Assembly: GCF_021502675.1 (NCBI RefSeq)
Contig: NZ_JAKFHA010000021.1
Span: 1 to 64,000, forward strand
DNA: 64,000 nucleotides
Origin: Yinghuangia soli
GTDB lineage: Bacteria > Actinomycetota > Actinomycetes > Streptomycetales > Streptomycetaceae
Direction of reading: 5' to 3'
Every line of letters starts with the position of its first letter. Positions within the stretch are counted from its first letter, which is position 1. The position numbers were made by a program, and so were the translations under genes. The notes beneath the pieces were generated by a model. It was not told the DNA's origin and made no database searches. It was given only the letters and a program-made list of their open reading frames with translations. Shown here piece after piece: positions 1 through 8,256 of the stretch.

Positions 1-1
1 G

Positions 2-853
2 TCCTTCAACATCATGGACACCAACTCGACCAAGGCCGAGTGGGACGAGGTCGCGCCCGAGATCGTGCGCATGTGGGAGCAGTACGACTACTCCTTCCAC
101 GGCGAGCACTTCACCGTGCCGACCCCGCACAACATCCTCCCGAAGCCGTACGGGCACTCGCACCCGCCGATCTGGATGGCGTGCGGCAACCCGGGCTCGT
201 TCGCCAAGGCCGGTTCGCTGGGTATCGGCGCGATCGCGTTCAACTTCGAGCCGATCTACAACCTGAAGGGCCGCATCGAGGCCTACAAGGAAGCCGCCGC
301 GAACCCCACCGAGATCCTCGGCGACTACCAGAACAACAACGTCATGATGACCAACGGCGTCATCTGCCTCTCGGACCGCAAGCGCGCCCGCGAGATCGCA
401 CTCAGCGGACACGCCGGGTATTTGGTCACCCTCGTGAACCTTTACCACGACACCATGCCCAAGTCGGCCGACGGCATCACCTGGCCCGCACCGCCCATGA
501 ATCTCGCCGATCTGGGCGGCGACGAGCTCCTGGACCAGCTCATCGCCGGCGGCTACCTGCTCTGCGGCACCCCCGACGAGGTCTGCGAACAGGTCGCGGC
601 GTACCAGGAAGTCGGCTGCGACCAGCTCGTGTTCGGCCTGAGTGCAAACACGTCGCACGAGGAGAACCTCGAGATGATCGAGCTCTTCGGCGACAAGGTC
701 ATCCCCGAGTTCGACAAGAACCCGGAGCACTCCACTGCCGTCTACCGCCGGGGGGCGACCGGCCCGAAGCACCCGCCGTTCAACGGCCCGGTCGACCCGG
801 ACCTGAAGCACACGGTGCTGCCGGCCAACGCGATCATCGCTCTCCAAGACTGA
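2..853 (+). CDS. LLM-class flavin-dependent oxidoreductase (5' truncated)
   Basis: The reading frame is open from the first bases of the window, so the N-terminus is missing and only 283 C-terminal residues are visible. These match the luciferase-like monooxygenase (bacterial luciferase / F420-dependent) superfamily: a PPIWMACGNPGSFAKAG segment, then YLLCGTPDEVCEQVAAYQEVGCDQLVFGL near the end, which is the typical last strand and helix pair of the TIM barrel. The family uses FMNH2 or F420H2 for oxygenation or redox of small organic substrates. A strong hairpin follows the stop and separates it from the convergent IclR gene. The cofactor and substrate cannot be told from this part. Confidence 0.85.
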   Translation, partial: SFNIMDTNSTKAEWDEVAPEIVRMWEQYDYSFHGEHFTVPTPHNILPKPYGHSHPPIWMACGNPGSFAKAGSLGIGAIAFNFEPIYNLKGRIEAYKEAAANPTEILGDYQNNNVMMTNGVICLSDRKRAREIALSGHAGYLVTLVNLYHDTMPKSADGITWPAPPMNLADLGGDELLDQLIAGGYLLCGTPDEVCEQVAAYQEVGCDQLVFGLSANTSHEENLEMIELFGDKVIPEFDKNPEHSTAVYRRGATGPKHPPFNGPVDPDLKHTVLPANAIIALQD

Positions 854-873
854 GGCCCTCTGCTTCTCCGTCT

Positions 874-911
874 CCCGTCGCCGCGGTGCCCGCCGACGCC
901 GCGGCGACGGG
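874..911. terminator. Hairpin between convergent genes
   Basis: A perfect 13-bp inverted repeat (CCCGTCGCCGCGG / CCGCGGCGACGGG) with a 12-base loop lies between the monooxygenase stop and the IclR stop. There is no T-tract, as is usual in high-GC actinomycetes. It could serve both directions. Confidence 0.6.
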
Positions 912-968
912 CTCCGCAGGGACCGACCGAACCAAGGCACCCTCGGCCCAGGACGCGGCCTCCGGGCG

Positions 969-1886
969 TCAGGCGGGACCGGCTGGAGGCTTCCCTCCGA
1001 TCGCATGCGTGATCCGCCTGCAGCTCCTGCGCAAGCGCTCACCTGTTCGTTCGATTTCGAGGGTGCTCAATTCACGGTGCGGTTGCAGGGAGAGGTTCAT
1101 TTGCGTGCGGCCTTCCGCGTCGAACACAGGGGCGCTGAGGACGCTGACCGCATGCCGACCCCGGCCCGTGAAGTCACGCGGCAGATACTCCGCCTGCACG
1201 AGTTCGGCGAGCAACGCCGCCACCATCGGCTGCAGGTTCTCGGCGAGTGGACCATCGCTCAGTTCCGCCAGCGCGTGACTCAAGCGCACCATCGCCAGAG
1301 TCAAGCGCTCGACGCTGTATCCGCGTTGGCGGATGGCCGCGAGGGAGTCGAGCAACGCCTCATGCGAGGCCGGCCGTTCGGTGCGGTCCAGCCAGTCGGC
1401 AATGACGTCGGGGGCGTCCCAGGCGACGAAAACTCCCCCGAAAGGCGGGGCCAAGGGGATGCGCTGCCCGACACGTCCGGCCGTAGGTCCGGCATCGCCA
1501 CCCGCTCGGGCCACGATCACCAAGTGCCCTTCGCTGCGGAGGGCCGCCGTTGCCTGCATCTCGAACTCCCCGGCCAGCGCCGAGACCTCGGTGTGCGCAA
1601 GGCGCACTGCCGGGTATGCGTCTTCCGCCGCGCGTCCGGCCGCCACGAGCGCAGGGCCGAGCGTGAACGTCTTGTCGGCCGGGTTGCGGATCAAGAAGTC
1701 CGCGTGCGTCAGACTGGAGGTCACTGCATGGCAGGTGGCCTTGTTCATTCCCAGCGCCCTGGCGATGTCGCTCAGGCTGAACGCCTGGGCAGGCCGGCCC
1801 ACCAGGAGTTGCAGGACGCCGACGACCCTGTCCGTCGGCGGCGACGTACTCGCCGTCGGCGGGTGCGGTTCGTCGAGCCTGCTCAT
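969..1886 (-). CDS. IclR-family transcriptional regulator
   Basis: A 305-residue regulator. The N-terminal winged helix-turn-helix (about residues 20-80) has FSLSDIARALGMNKATCHAVTSSL, followed by LIRNPADKTFTLGPALV, the usual IclR wing. The remaining two thirds form the effector-binding GAF-like domain (RVGQRIPLAPPFGGVFVAW). ATG at 1886 is chosen because GGGAG lies five bases upstream; the frame stays open further upstream but without a better start. It diverges from a zinc alcohol dehydrogenase, and the shared gap carries a composite TTCGAA-type element that recurs upstream of the UGSC operon. It is the likely regulator of both; whether it activates or represses is unknown. Confidence 0.88.
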   Translation of the reverse strand: MSRLDEPHPPTASTSPPTDRVVGVLQLLVGRPAQAFSLSDIARALGMNKATCHAVTSSLTHADFLIRNPADKTFTLGPALVAAGRAAEDAYPAVRLAHTEVSALAGEFEMQATAALRSEGHLVIVARAGGDAGPTAGRVGQRIPLAPPFGGVFVAWDAPDVIADWLDRTERPASHEALLDSLAAIRQRGYSVERLTLAMVRLSHALAELSDGPLAENLQPMVAALLAELVQAEYLPRDFTGRGRHAVSVLSAPVFDAEGRTQMNLSLQPHRELSTLEIERTGERLRRSCRRITHAIGGKPPAGPA

Positions 1887-1991
1887 GTTGCTCCCGAAAG
1901 TCTGATGGCAAAGGCCTGGGTGTCGAGGAGCCGCGCAACGGCCCCGAAGCCCGAAAGAGTTTCCCGCGCCCCTGGCGCAGCGAGGTAATCT

Positions 1992-2025
1992 TTCGAATAA
2001 TCGCACAGTCAGTTCGTATATTCGA
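1992..2025. promoter_or_regulatory. Composite 34-bp element, copy 1 (probable IclR operator)
   Basis: TTCGAA at 1992-1997 and GTTCGTATATTCGA at 2012-2025. The same two blocks occur at the same spacing at 9424-9457. The right block is a near-perfect palindrome (one mismatch from TCGAATATTCGA). It ends against the GAGGAG ribosome-binding site of the alcohol dehydrogenase, a position suited to blocking its expression. Confidence 0.6.
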
Positions 2026-2035
2026 GGAGCGAGTC

Positions 2036-3136
2036 ATGGGTGGCCACGCACGGGCGGCAGTCTTCCTGGGAGACGGAACCTACGAGGTAAGGGAGTTCCC
2101 GATCCCGGCCCCTCCGGCTGGCGGAGCGGTGCTCAAGGTCGAGGCGGTGGGTATGTGCGGCAGCGACGTCATGCAGTTCCACGGCCAGAGCCACGTCCCC
2201 GGCGAGGCCAGCCCCGTGATCCCCGGACACGAGATCGTCGGCCGACTGATCGACGTGACCCCAGAGGCCGCGGCCAACTGGGGTGTGGCCGAGGGCGACC
2301 GCGTATGCGTCGACGAGATCGTCAAATGCGGCCGCTGCGCGTCCTGTCTCGCCGGAGGCACGGGGCTGTGCGCCAACCTCCAGCTCTACGGCTACACCAT
2401 GGGCCCGGACCATGACGGCGGCCTCTGGGGCGGGTACGGGGAGTACCTGCGACTGTTGCCCAACACGCACGTGATGAAGGCGCCCGACGGCCTGACCGCG
2501 GCCGAGCTGACCGTCTTCGAACCGCTCGCGAACGCCCTGAACTGGGTGACCTCGGTGCGCGTCGGCCCCGGCGACGTCGTCGTCGTACAGGGCCCGGGCC
2601 ACCAGGGCCTGCTCTGCGCCGCCGCGGCCCTGGCCTGCGGAGCGAGCCAGGTCATCGTCACGGGGACCGGCGCCGACAGCCTGCGCCTCAAGACCGCCAC
2701 CGCACTGGGCGCGCACGAAGTGATCGATATCGAGGCGGAGGACGTCGTCACTCGGGTCGGTGAGCTGACCGGCGGGCGCATGGCGTCGGTGGTTATGGAC
2801 CTGACACCGGTGACCGCATCCGTGCGCACGGCCCTCGATCTCACCGGCATGGCCGGCGCGCGTATTGCCCTGGCCGGCCTCAAGCACTTCACCCCTGTCG
2901 ACGGCCTGCTCACCGACCTGATCACGCTGAAGAACATCAACGTGCAAGGCTGCGCCGGCTCCACTCCGGGCTCGATGGAGCAGGCCGTCCGGTTGCTCGC
3001 CGACCGGCCTGAGATCGCCCGCACGATGGCCGGGACGCACGTCAGCCTCGACACCATCGAGCACGGCATCGCGCTCCTCGAACGCCGAGCGGCCGGCGAA
3101 GACGCCGTCCACGTGAGCCTGGTCCACGCCGGATAG
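2036..3136 (+). CDS. Zinc-dependent alcohol dehydrogenase (MDR superfamily)
   Basis: A 366-residue medium-chain dehydrogenase. The N-terminal GroES-like domain has catalytic zinc ligands in VGMCGSDVMQFHG and IPGHEIVG, and a structural-zinc lobe CGRCASCLAGGTGLC near residue 100. The Rossmann domain carries a variant nucleotide loop, VQGPGHQGLL (about residue 185), instead of GxGxxG. The start is fixed by GAGGAG six bases before ATG. It should oxidise an alcohol or reduce an aldehyde or ketone with NAD(P). It diverges from the IclR gene and ends at a strong terminator. The specific substrate is unknown. Confidence 0.88.
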   Translation: MGGHARAAVFLGDGTYEVREFPIPAPPAGGAVLKVEAVGMCGSDVMQFHGQSHVPGEASPVIPGHEIVGRLIDVTPEAAANWGVAEGDRVCVDEIVKCGRCASCLAGGTGLCANLQLYGYTMGPDHDGGLWGGYGEYLRLLPNTHVMKAPDGLTAAELTVFEPLANALNWVTSVRVGPGDVVVVQGPGHQGLLCAAAALACGASQVIVTGTGADSLRLKTATALGAHEVIDIEAEDVVTRVGELTGGRMASVVMDLTPVTASVRTALDLTGMAGARIALAGLKHFTPVDGLLTDLITLKNINVQGCAGSTPGSMEQAVRLLADRPEIARTMAGTHVSLDTIEHGIALLERRAAGEDAVHVSLVHAG

Positions 3137-3157
3137 CACGCGGGCGGCGCCGAACAG

Positions 3158-3198
3158 CCGAAGGGCGTGGTCGGTATTTCGCCGACCACGCCCTTCGG
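3158..3198. terminator. Strong bidirectional terminator hairpin
   Basis: A perfect 17-bp stem (CCGAAGGGCGTGGTCGG and its complement) with a 7-base loop lies between the convergent alcohol dehydrogenase and amidohydrolase genes. Confidence 0.8.
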
Positions 3199-3210
3199 GG
3201 CAACCGTCGC

Positions 3211-4131
3211 TTATGGACGGTGAACGACTCGTGACGAGTCGGACGCTGTTTCCGCGAACCAAAGTCGATGGGCTGTGCCGGCAAGGATGGAGTCGCGCTG
3301 CGCTTGGGTACGTCTGCGAATGGCGTGTCCGGCGAGGGAAAGCATGCCGGGATAAGTCGGTTCGCGGGTCTGCGGAAAGTCCGAACCCCACGTCAGGCGC
3401 TCATCGCCGAAGGCGCTCGCCAAGTCGTCGATCACGTCTGCAGGGTCCTCCCCCGCCGCTTGCGCGCTCGCGAGCAAGTGAGTGGTCACCTTCACATGCA
3501 CGCCTGGCAGGTCCGCCAATTCACGGACAGGTGCCCGTCCGGCGGTACGGGCTCGGGCATCCGGAAATCCGCAGTGGTCGAGCGCGACGCGAAGGCTCGG
3601 GCGCGATCGAATCGACGGTCGCAGCAGCGGCAGTTGGTGCGCGAACGCGGTGAGGACGACGGTGAGGCCGACCTCCGCCGAGACATCCCAGACTGCCTCG
3701 GACGCAGGGTCGGTCAGCCATCGTGGGCCCGTAGCGTCCGGACCGCCGGAGACCGCGAACAGGCGCACTCCGGTGACACCCGGTTCCCGCGCGAGGTCGC
3801 GAAGCGCGCGGGCCGCGGCGGCCGGGGCTGCCATGTCCACGGCAACGACGGCGGCCGTACGTTCCGGATGTTCGGCCACCGCATCGAGGAGATACCTGCA
3901 GTCGTAGCCGTACGCCCCGACTCCCTGCACGAGCACGGTTCTGTGCACACCGCTGACCGCCTGGACGCGCAGTACCTCGGCTACCGAACAACTCCCGTCG
4001 CTCCAATAGTCGTTGCCGTCCCGAGTTCCGCCTGTCAGGGGATATCGCGCGGTGTCCGGCGACACGATGTGCACATGGGTGTCGACGATGTCTGCTGCGG
4101 TTTCGGGCACGACGGTTCCCGCCATTTCCAT
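3211..4131 (-). CDS. Amidohydrolase family 2 metal-dependent hydrolase
   Basis: A 306-residue TIM-barrel hydrolase. The DTHVHI metal motif is near residue 17, VALDHCG is in the middle, and TWGSDFPQTREP near residue 265 supplies the last metal-binding Asp. The type is COG3618 (2-pyrone-4,6-dicarboxylate lactonase-like / amidohydrolase_2), which opens lactones or decarboxylates cyclic acids. It is the last gene of the minus-strand run below the second alcohol dehydrogenase (76-bp gap). A second ATG at 4125 is possible, and neither start has a clear ribosome-binding site. Its position suggests a hydrolytic step after the redox steps of the cluster. Confidence 0.82.
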   Translation of the reverse strand: MEMAGTVVPETAADIVDTHVHIVSPDTARYPLTGGTRDGNDYWSDGSCSVAEVLRVQAVSGVHRTVLVQGVGAYGYDCRYLLDAVAEHPERTAAVVAVDMAAPAAAARALRDLAREPGVTGVRLFAVSGGPDATGPRWLTDPASEAVWDVSAEVGLTVVLTAFAHQLPLLRPSIRSRPSLRVALDHCGFPDARARTAGRAPVRELADLPGVHVKVTTHLLASAQAAGEDPADVIDDLASAFGDERLTWGSDFPQTREPTYPGMLSLAGHAIRRRTQAQRDSILAGTAHRLWFAETASDSSRVVHRP

Positions 4132-4207
4132 GAGTGGTCACTGCCAAGAGGTCGGGGCGCCGCCACGCGAAGCGAGTCGTGGCGGCACGGAATGCCAAGC
4201 CCTGTGT

Positions 4208-5314
4208 TCAGAAGGCCAGCACTCCGCGCGCAATGCGACCTTGGTGCATGTCGGTGAGCACCTCGTCGAAGCGGTCTGATGCGTAGACCTTCGACACGAG
4301 TGCGTCGAGGTCGAACCTGCCGTGGCGGTACAGCTCGATGATTGCCCGGATGTCCTCGTGCGGCCTGATCCCGCCGGCTCGCGTGCCGAGGATTCCGCGG
4401 TCGCACTGCAGAAGGTTGGCGATCCGGATGGTTGCCGTCGCCGTCTGGGACGGCTGGCCGACCGCGATGAGCGTGCCACCCCAATCCAGTGCTTCCATCG
4501 CGTTTTCGAGCACCGCCGGGACGCCGGTGCACTCGAAGATCCAGTCCACCCCGCCCGCTCCGGCAGGCCCCACCTTGGTGATGTCGCTGAAAGGCAGCAG
4601 CCCGCGAATTTCGTCGGCGACGTCGACCCCGTTGCCGGCCTGGACGAAGTCGGTCGCGCCGAACTGCCGTGCCAGATCGAACTTGCCCGGCACGGTGTCG
4701 ACGCCGACGATCCGGCCCGCCCCCTTCAGTCGAAGGGCTTGTACAGCGGACAGACCGACGCCGCCCAGGCCGATGACTGCCGCCGACTGGCCCGGCAGCA
4801 CGTTCGCGCGGTTGAACACAGCGCCGGCGCCGGTGGTGACACCGCAGGGGACCAGGCACGCGGAGGTGAGCGGCACGTCCTCCGGGATGGTCACGCACTG
4901 GATTTCCTTGACCAGGGTCAGCTCGGCGTACGTCGAGGCCCCGGCGAAGTTCCATACCGGCTCGCCGCCGATGGAGAACGGCGTGCTGCGGTTGCCGAGG
5001 GTCTGGCGGCAGCGGTTGGGGTGGCCGGTCTGGCAGTACCGGCACATGCCGCAGGCCGCGATGGTGGTGATCACCACGTGGTCGCCCGGCTTGACGGCGG
5101 TGACGCCCGCGCCGATCTTCTCGACGATGCCGGCGCCCTCGTGACCGAGGACCGCGGGGGCGGGCCACTCGATGACGCCCTCGAGGACGCTCACGTCGCT
5201 GTGGCACACGCCGCTCGCGGCGATCCGTACGAGGACCTCGCCGACCTCGGGGTCGCGTACCTCGACATCGTCCCGCGTCTCGACACCGTTGGCCGTGTGG
5301 AGGATCGCGCGCAT
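4208..5314 (-). CDS. Zinc-dependent alcohol dehydrogenase (class III-like MDR)
   Basis: A 368-residue zinc alcohol dehydrogenase. It has SGVCHSD and LGHEGAG (catalytic zinc), CGMCRYCQTGHPNRC (structural zinc), VPCGVTTG (third catalytic ligand) and GLGGVGLSAVQ (NAD-binding loop). Two ATGs occur six bases apart; GAGGAG directly abuts the first (5320) and sits six bases before the second, so 5314 is preferred. The sequence resembles actinobacterial NDMA-dependent and class III-type dehydrogenases, but no mycofactocin genes are seen here. It lies downstream of trxB (149-bp gap containing a 7-bp hairpin at 5436-5462). Confidence 0.88.
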   Translation of the reverse strand: MRAILHTANGVETRDDVEVRDPEVGEVLVRIAASGVCHSDVSVLEGVIEWPAPAVLGHEGAGIVEKIGAGVTAVKPGDHVVITTIAACGMCRYCQTGHPNRCRQTLGNRSTPFSIGGEPVWNFAGASTYAELTLVKEIQCVTIPEDVPLTSACLVPCGVTTGAGAVFNRANVLPGQSAAVIGLGGVGLSAVQALRLKGAGRIVGVDTVPGKFDLARQFGATDFVQAGNGVDVADEIRGLLPFSDITKVGPAGAGGVDWIFECTGVPAVLENAMEALDWGGTLIAVGQPSQTATATIRIANLLQCDRGILGTRAGGIRPHEDIRAIIELYRHGRFDLDALVSKVYASDRFDEVLTDMHQGRIARGVLAF

Positions 5315-5462
5315 GTACATCTCCTCAATAGTTGTCGGCAGCGACCGGAGCGGCGGGATCGGCCGCGAGCCAAGTCCTGTGGAGCCAGGCAGGGTTCATG
5401 GAGCGCAGCGCCCCGCTTCCGGGCATGCGGAGGGGGCGTCCGCCTTCGTCCCGACCGGACGC

Positions 5463-6407
5463 TTAGTGAGTCGGCCGTCGGGACGCGGCCAGGTAGCGTT
5501 CGGCGTCGAGGCCGGCGGCGCAACCGGTGCCGGCGGCAGTGATGGCCTGACGGTACGTGCGATCGACCAGGTCCCCGCAGGCGAACACACCCTCAAGGCT
5601 CGTCTGCGTGGTCGGGTGGGCGACCTGTACGTAGCCGTCGGCGTCGAGATCGACGAGCCCGCTGACCAGGTCGCTGCGCGGCGTGTGGCCGATGGCGATG
5701 AACAACCCGCTGACGGCGAGCTGCTGCTCGACGCCTGTGCGGGTATCTCGCAGCCGTACGCCGGCAAGCCTGTCGTCCCCGTGCAATTCCGCGACTTCGC
5801 TGTGCCACGCAAAGGCGATCTTCGGGTCGTCGAGAGCCCGTTGCTGCATGACCTTGCTGGCCCGCAACTCACCGCGGCGATGGATGACGGTCACGGACGC
5901 GGCAAATCGGGTGAGGAAGATGGCTTCCTCCAGCGCCGAGTCACCGCCGCCCACCACGGCAATGTGGTGCCCCCGGAAGAAGAAGCCGTCGCAGGTGGCG
6001 CACCACGACACACCGCGCCCGGACAACTCGTCTTCCCGCGGCAGTTCCAGCTTCCGGTAGGCCGAACCGGTGGCGAGGATGACGGCATGGGCACGGTGAG
6101 TTGCTCCGGAGCCATCCTTGACGGTCTTGACCGGGCCGTCGAGTTCGACTTCCACGATGTCGTCGGGTACCAGTGCGGCGCCGAAGCGTTCGGCTTGCCT
6201 GCGCAGATTGGCCATCAGGTCGGGGCCCATGATGCCGTCCGGCCAGCCAGGGAAGTTCTCGACCTCCGTGGTGTTCATGAGGGCGCCGCCCGCGGTGACC
6301 GCGCCTTCGAACACCAACGGGTTCAGGTCGGCGCGTGCCGCGTAGACGGCCGCGGTGTAGCCGGCGGGACCGGATCCGATGACGATCAGGTCGTGGATGT
6401 GGTTCAC
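5463..6407 (-). CDS. trxB: Thioredoxin reductase (NADPH, FAD)
   Basis: A 314-residue flavoprotein of the low-Mr thioredoxin reductase family. It has the FAD-binding GSGPAG at residues 11-16, the redox-active disulfide in WCATCD (Cys136/Cys139), the NADPH motif [10 protein letters not shown] (151-160) and the C-terminal VFACGDL with the Q-A-I-T-A-A-G flavin segment. GTG at 6407 is chosen because it forms a 4-base GTGA overlap with the stop of the upstream CxxC gene, so the two are translationally coupled. The usual partner thioredoxin is absent. Reducing power probably passes to the neighbouring CxxC and UGSC proteins, as TrxB feeds glycine reductase in clostridia. Confidence 0.93.
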   Translation of the reverse strand: MNHIHDLIVIGSGPAGYTAAVYAARADLNPLVFEGAVTAGGALMNTTEVENFPGWPDGIMGPDLMANLRRQAERFGAALVPDDIVEVELDGPVKTVKDGSGATHRAHAVILATGSAYRKLELPREDELSGRGVSWCATCDGFFFRGHHIAVVGGGDSALEEAIFLTRFAASVTVIHRRGELRASKVMQQRALDDPKIAFAWHSEVAELHGDDRLAGVRLRDTRTGVEQQLAVSGLFIAIGHTPRSDLVSGLVDLDADGYVQVAHPTTQTSLEGVFACGDLVDRTYRQAITAAGTGCAAGLDAERYLAASRRPTH

Positions 6408-6685
6408 GGGCCGGTCGTCTCCGCAGCGTCGTTCGGATAGCGGATCTCCACGGTCCATGGGGCGGAGGGGTCCAGGGTTCGGAGCCGCTGCAGTGCCATG
6501 CGTTCGGTGAGGTCCTTGGGTACAAGGCAGTCCGCACAGGCTGCGGGGCCGGCAGCGACGGTCATCAGGACGTGGTGGGGGGCGGGCTGGGCGCACGTCA
6601 TCAGGTAGTCGTCGGCGGCGAGTGTCTGCGCCAGCGGTGCGAGCGTCGCGGTGATATCCGCTTCGTCGATCCGGTTGTTGGTCAT
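6404..6685 (-). CDS. Small CxxC protein, candidate redox carrier
   Basis: A 93-residue protein of no family I can name with confidence. It has one further Cys (C31) and a CxxC pair in [11 protein letters not shown] (C50/C53), followed by an amphipathic helix and a WTVEIRYP strand. The strand-CxxC-helix-strand layout recalls a NifU-like or minimal thioredoxin-type fold; this is a resemblance only. The second ATG (6685) is preferred because CGAGGA touches the first ATG (6691) and is well spaced from the second. The stop overlaps the trxB start by four bases, which strongly suggests that it is the electron carrier served by TrxB. Confidence 0.7.
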   Translation of the reverse strand: MTNNRIDEADITATLAPLAQTLAADDYLMTCAQPAPHHVLMTVAAGPAACADCLVPKDLTERMALQRLRTLDPSAPWTVEIRYPNDAAETTGP

Positions 6686-6739
6686 GGCCATTCCTCGGGT
6701 TTCGGCGCTCCATCACGGCGGAACGCGGCCTTGGCGTGC

Positions 6740-7540
6740 TCAGTGAGTGGTCGGTGCGGGGCGGCTTCGGGAGAGGAACGCGCCCTTGTCCGAGAGAAGG
6801 AATTGACCTGTGGTGTGCGCGGCCAGGTCCGAAGCGAGGAGAAGGACGAGGTCGGCGAGGTCTTCCGGAGCGGAGAATTCGCCGTCGAGCGGGATGGACG
6901 CCTGGAGCGCCGCCCGGTGCTCGGCGCTGAACGCCTCGGCGACCTTCTGGGTGAGCGTGGTCCCCGGTGCGGCGGCGTTGACCCGGATGCGGTGCGGGGC
7001 GAGCTCGATGGCCAACGTTTGCGTGAGGTGGTTGATGCCTGCCTTCGCGGCGCCATAGGGCGCGAGTTGGACGGCGGGGCGGGTGGTCTCACCCGAGCTG
7101 ACGTTGACGATCACTCCGCCGCGGCCCGCCGGGATCATGGCCGCTGCTTCCGCCTGGCACGAGTACATCGTGGCGAGCAAGTTGCCTGCCACCACGTCCG
7201 CCATGGCCTGAGAAGACCAGTCGAGGTACGGTGCGGCACCGTGCTTGCCGAGCATGCCGACGTTGTTGACGCCGATGTTCAGCGCGCCGAAATGCCGCAC
7301 CGTCTCCTCGACCATGTCGTCCACCCGTCGCGGGTCCGTCATGTCGCCGACCAAGGCGAGCCCCTCACGCCCCTCGGCGCGGACAAGCTCCGACGTCTCG
7401 TGCGCGGCGGTAGCGACGATGTCGGTGACGGCGACGTTCGCGCCTGCCTGTGCCAGCCTGACGGCAATCGCCCGTCCGATGCCGGCGCCAGCGCCGGTGA
7501 CAAGCGCAGTCTGTCCCGCGAGAGAAATTGTGATGGTCAC
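6740..7540 (-). CDS. SDR-family oxidoreductase
   Basis: A 266-residue classical short-chain dehydrogenase. It has the TGAGAGIG cofactor loop near residue 15, NNVG near 92, a catalytic Ser in VNVSSGE and YGAAK with the catalytic Tyr and Lys. The acidic residue after the second strand (VTDI) favours NAD(H). The start is GTG with AAGGG about ten bases upstream. The C-terminal tail ([15 protein letters not shown]) departs from the usual GG-stretch ending. It lies between the small UGSC gene (81-bp gap) and the CxxC gene (54-bp gap) in one transcription unit. The substrate is unknown. Confidence 0.87.
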   Translation of the reverse strand: MTITISLAGQTALVTGAGAGIGRAIAVRLAQAGANVAVTDIVATAAHETSELVRAEGREGLALVGDMTDPRRVDDMVEETVRHFGALNIGVNNVGMLGKHGAAPYLDWSSQAMADVVAGNLLATMYSCQAEAAAMIPAGRGGVIVNVSSGETTRPAVQLAPYGAAKAGINHLTQTLAIELAPHRIRVNAAAPGTTLTQKVAEAFSAEHRAALQASIPLDGEFSAPEDLADLVLLLASDLAAHTTGQFLLSDKGAFLSRSRPAPTTH

Positions 7541-7621
7541 GGTTGATTACCCTTCGTGTGTGCCATTCCTCGGCGACGCCGTGCCCGGCTGACGGAGACC
7601 TGGGACGCGGTTGTGGGGTTA

Positions 7622-8155
7622 CTACACCGGTGTGGTGGTGGCGAGAAGGAGAGCGTTCTCGAGCGCCTCGAGTGCCATCGCGTCGAGTTCTGCGTCGGTC
7701 GACCCCCCGAGGGGGCCGCGGACAGTCAGCACCCGGGCGTTCCGGAGCCCATACAGCGAGGTCACCTGGTAGGCGAGTTCGGTGAACCCTGCCGTTGCCA
7801 GAAGGAGCGTGGGGATGCCGAGCTGCTCCAGGGCGACGGTGTCATGGCAGCTCCAGGACGTGCAGGACCCGCAGTCCGCCGAACCGGTGATGACCAGGTC
7901 CGCCGAAGCCTTGATCTGTTCGATCACCTCGGGTTCGGCGGGGAGTGCGGCGCTGACCTTCGGTATCTCCAGCGACACCACCGCGCCGGTGCGCTCGGCA
8001 AGCAGGCGTGCGATACCCCCTTGTATGTAGCCGGCGTGGGGCTTGAGGTTGTCCAGAACGGCGATTCGCGCGCCGTTCAACACCTCGATTCCAGGGGCGA
8101 GTTGCTTGGTGGGTTCGCCGACGCGGCCGGCCGGGTCGAGCAGAGTGACGGCCAT
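7622..8155 (-). CDS. UGSC-family (seleno)protein homologue, cysteine form
   Basis: A 177-residue protein of the UGSC family, first noted as a selenoprotein family in marine metagenomes. The signature here is SADCGSCTSWSCHD (residues 92-105). Cys95 (a TGC codon) replaces selenocysteine, Cys98 completes the redox pair, and a third Cys lies at 103. IAVLDNLKPHAGYI and GIPTLLLATAGF are conserved-looking strands of an alpha/beta fold. The biochemical role of the family is unproven. Neighbouring trxB and a CxxC protein argue for thiol-dependent reduction of a substrate. The gene starts about 100 bp after the large partner gene. Confidence 0.8.
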   Translation of the reverse strand: MAVTLLDPAGRVGEPTKQLAPGIEVLNGARIAVLDNLKPHAGYIQGGIARLLAERTGAVVSLEIPKVSAALPAEPEVIEQIKASADLVITGSADCGSCTSWSCHDTVALEQLGIPTLLLATAGFTELAYQVTSLYGLRNARVLTVRGPLGGSTDAELDAMALEALENALLLATTTPV

Positions 8156-8256
8156 GAGGCTGCTGCCTTTCTCTGGGGGTTAGATGTTTCCGGGTGAGTT
8201 GTCTGCGTCAGTGCGGGCTCGCGGTGCGAGCGCCCGGCACTCGAGGAGCTGCCCGG

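Noticed and set aside
7622-8155. Possible selenocysteine (in-frame TGA) in the UGSC motif
   Set aside because: The codon at the U position is TGC (Cys95); the whole frame has no internal TGA, so no selenocysteine machinery is needed.
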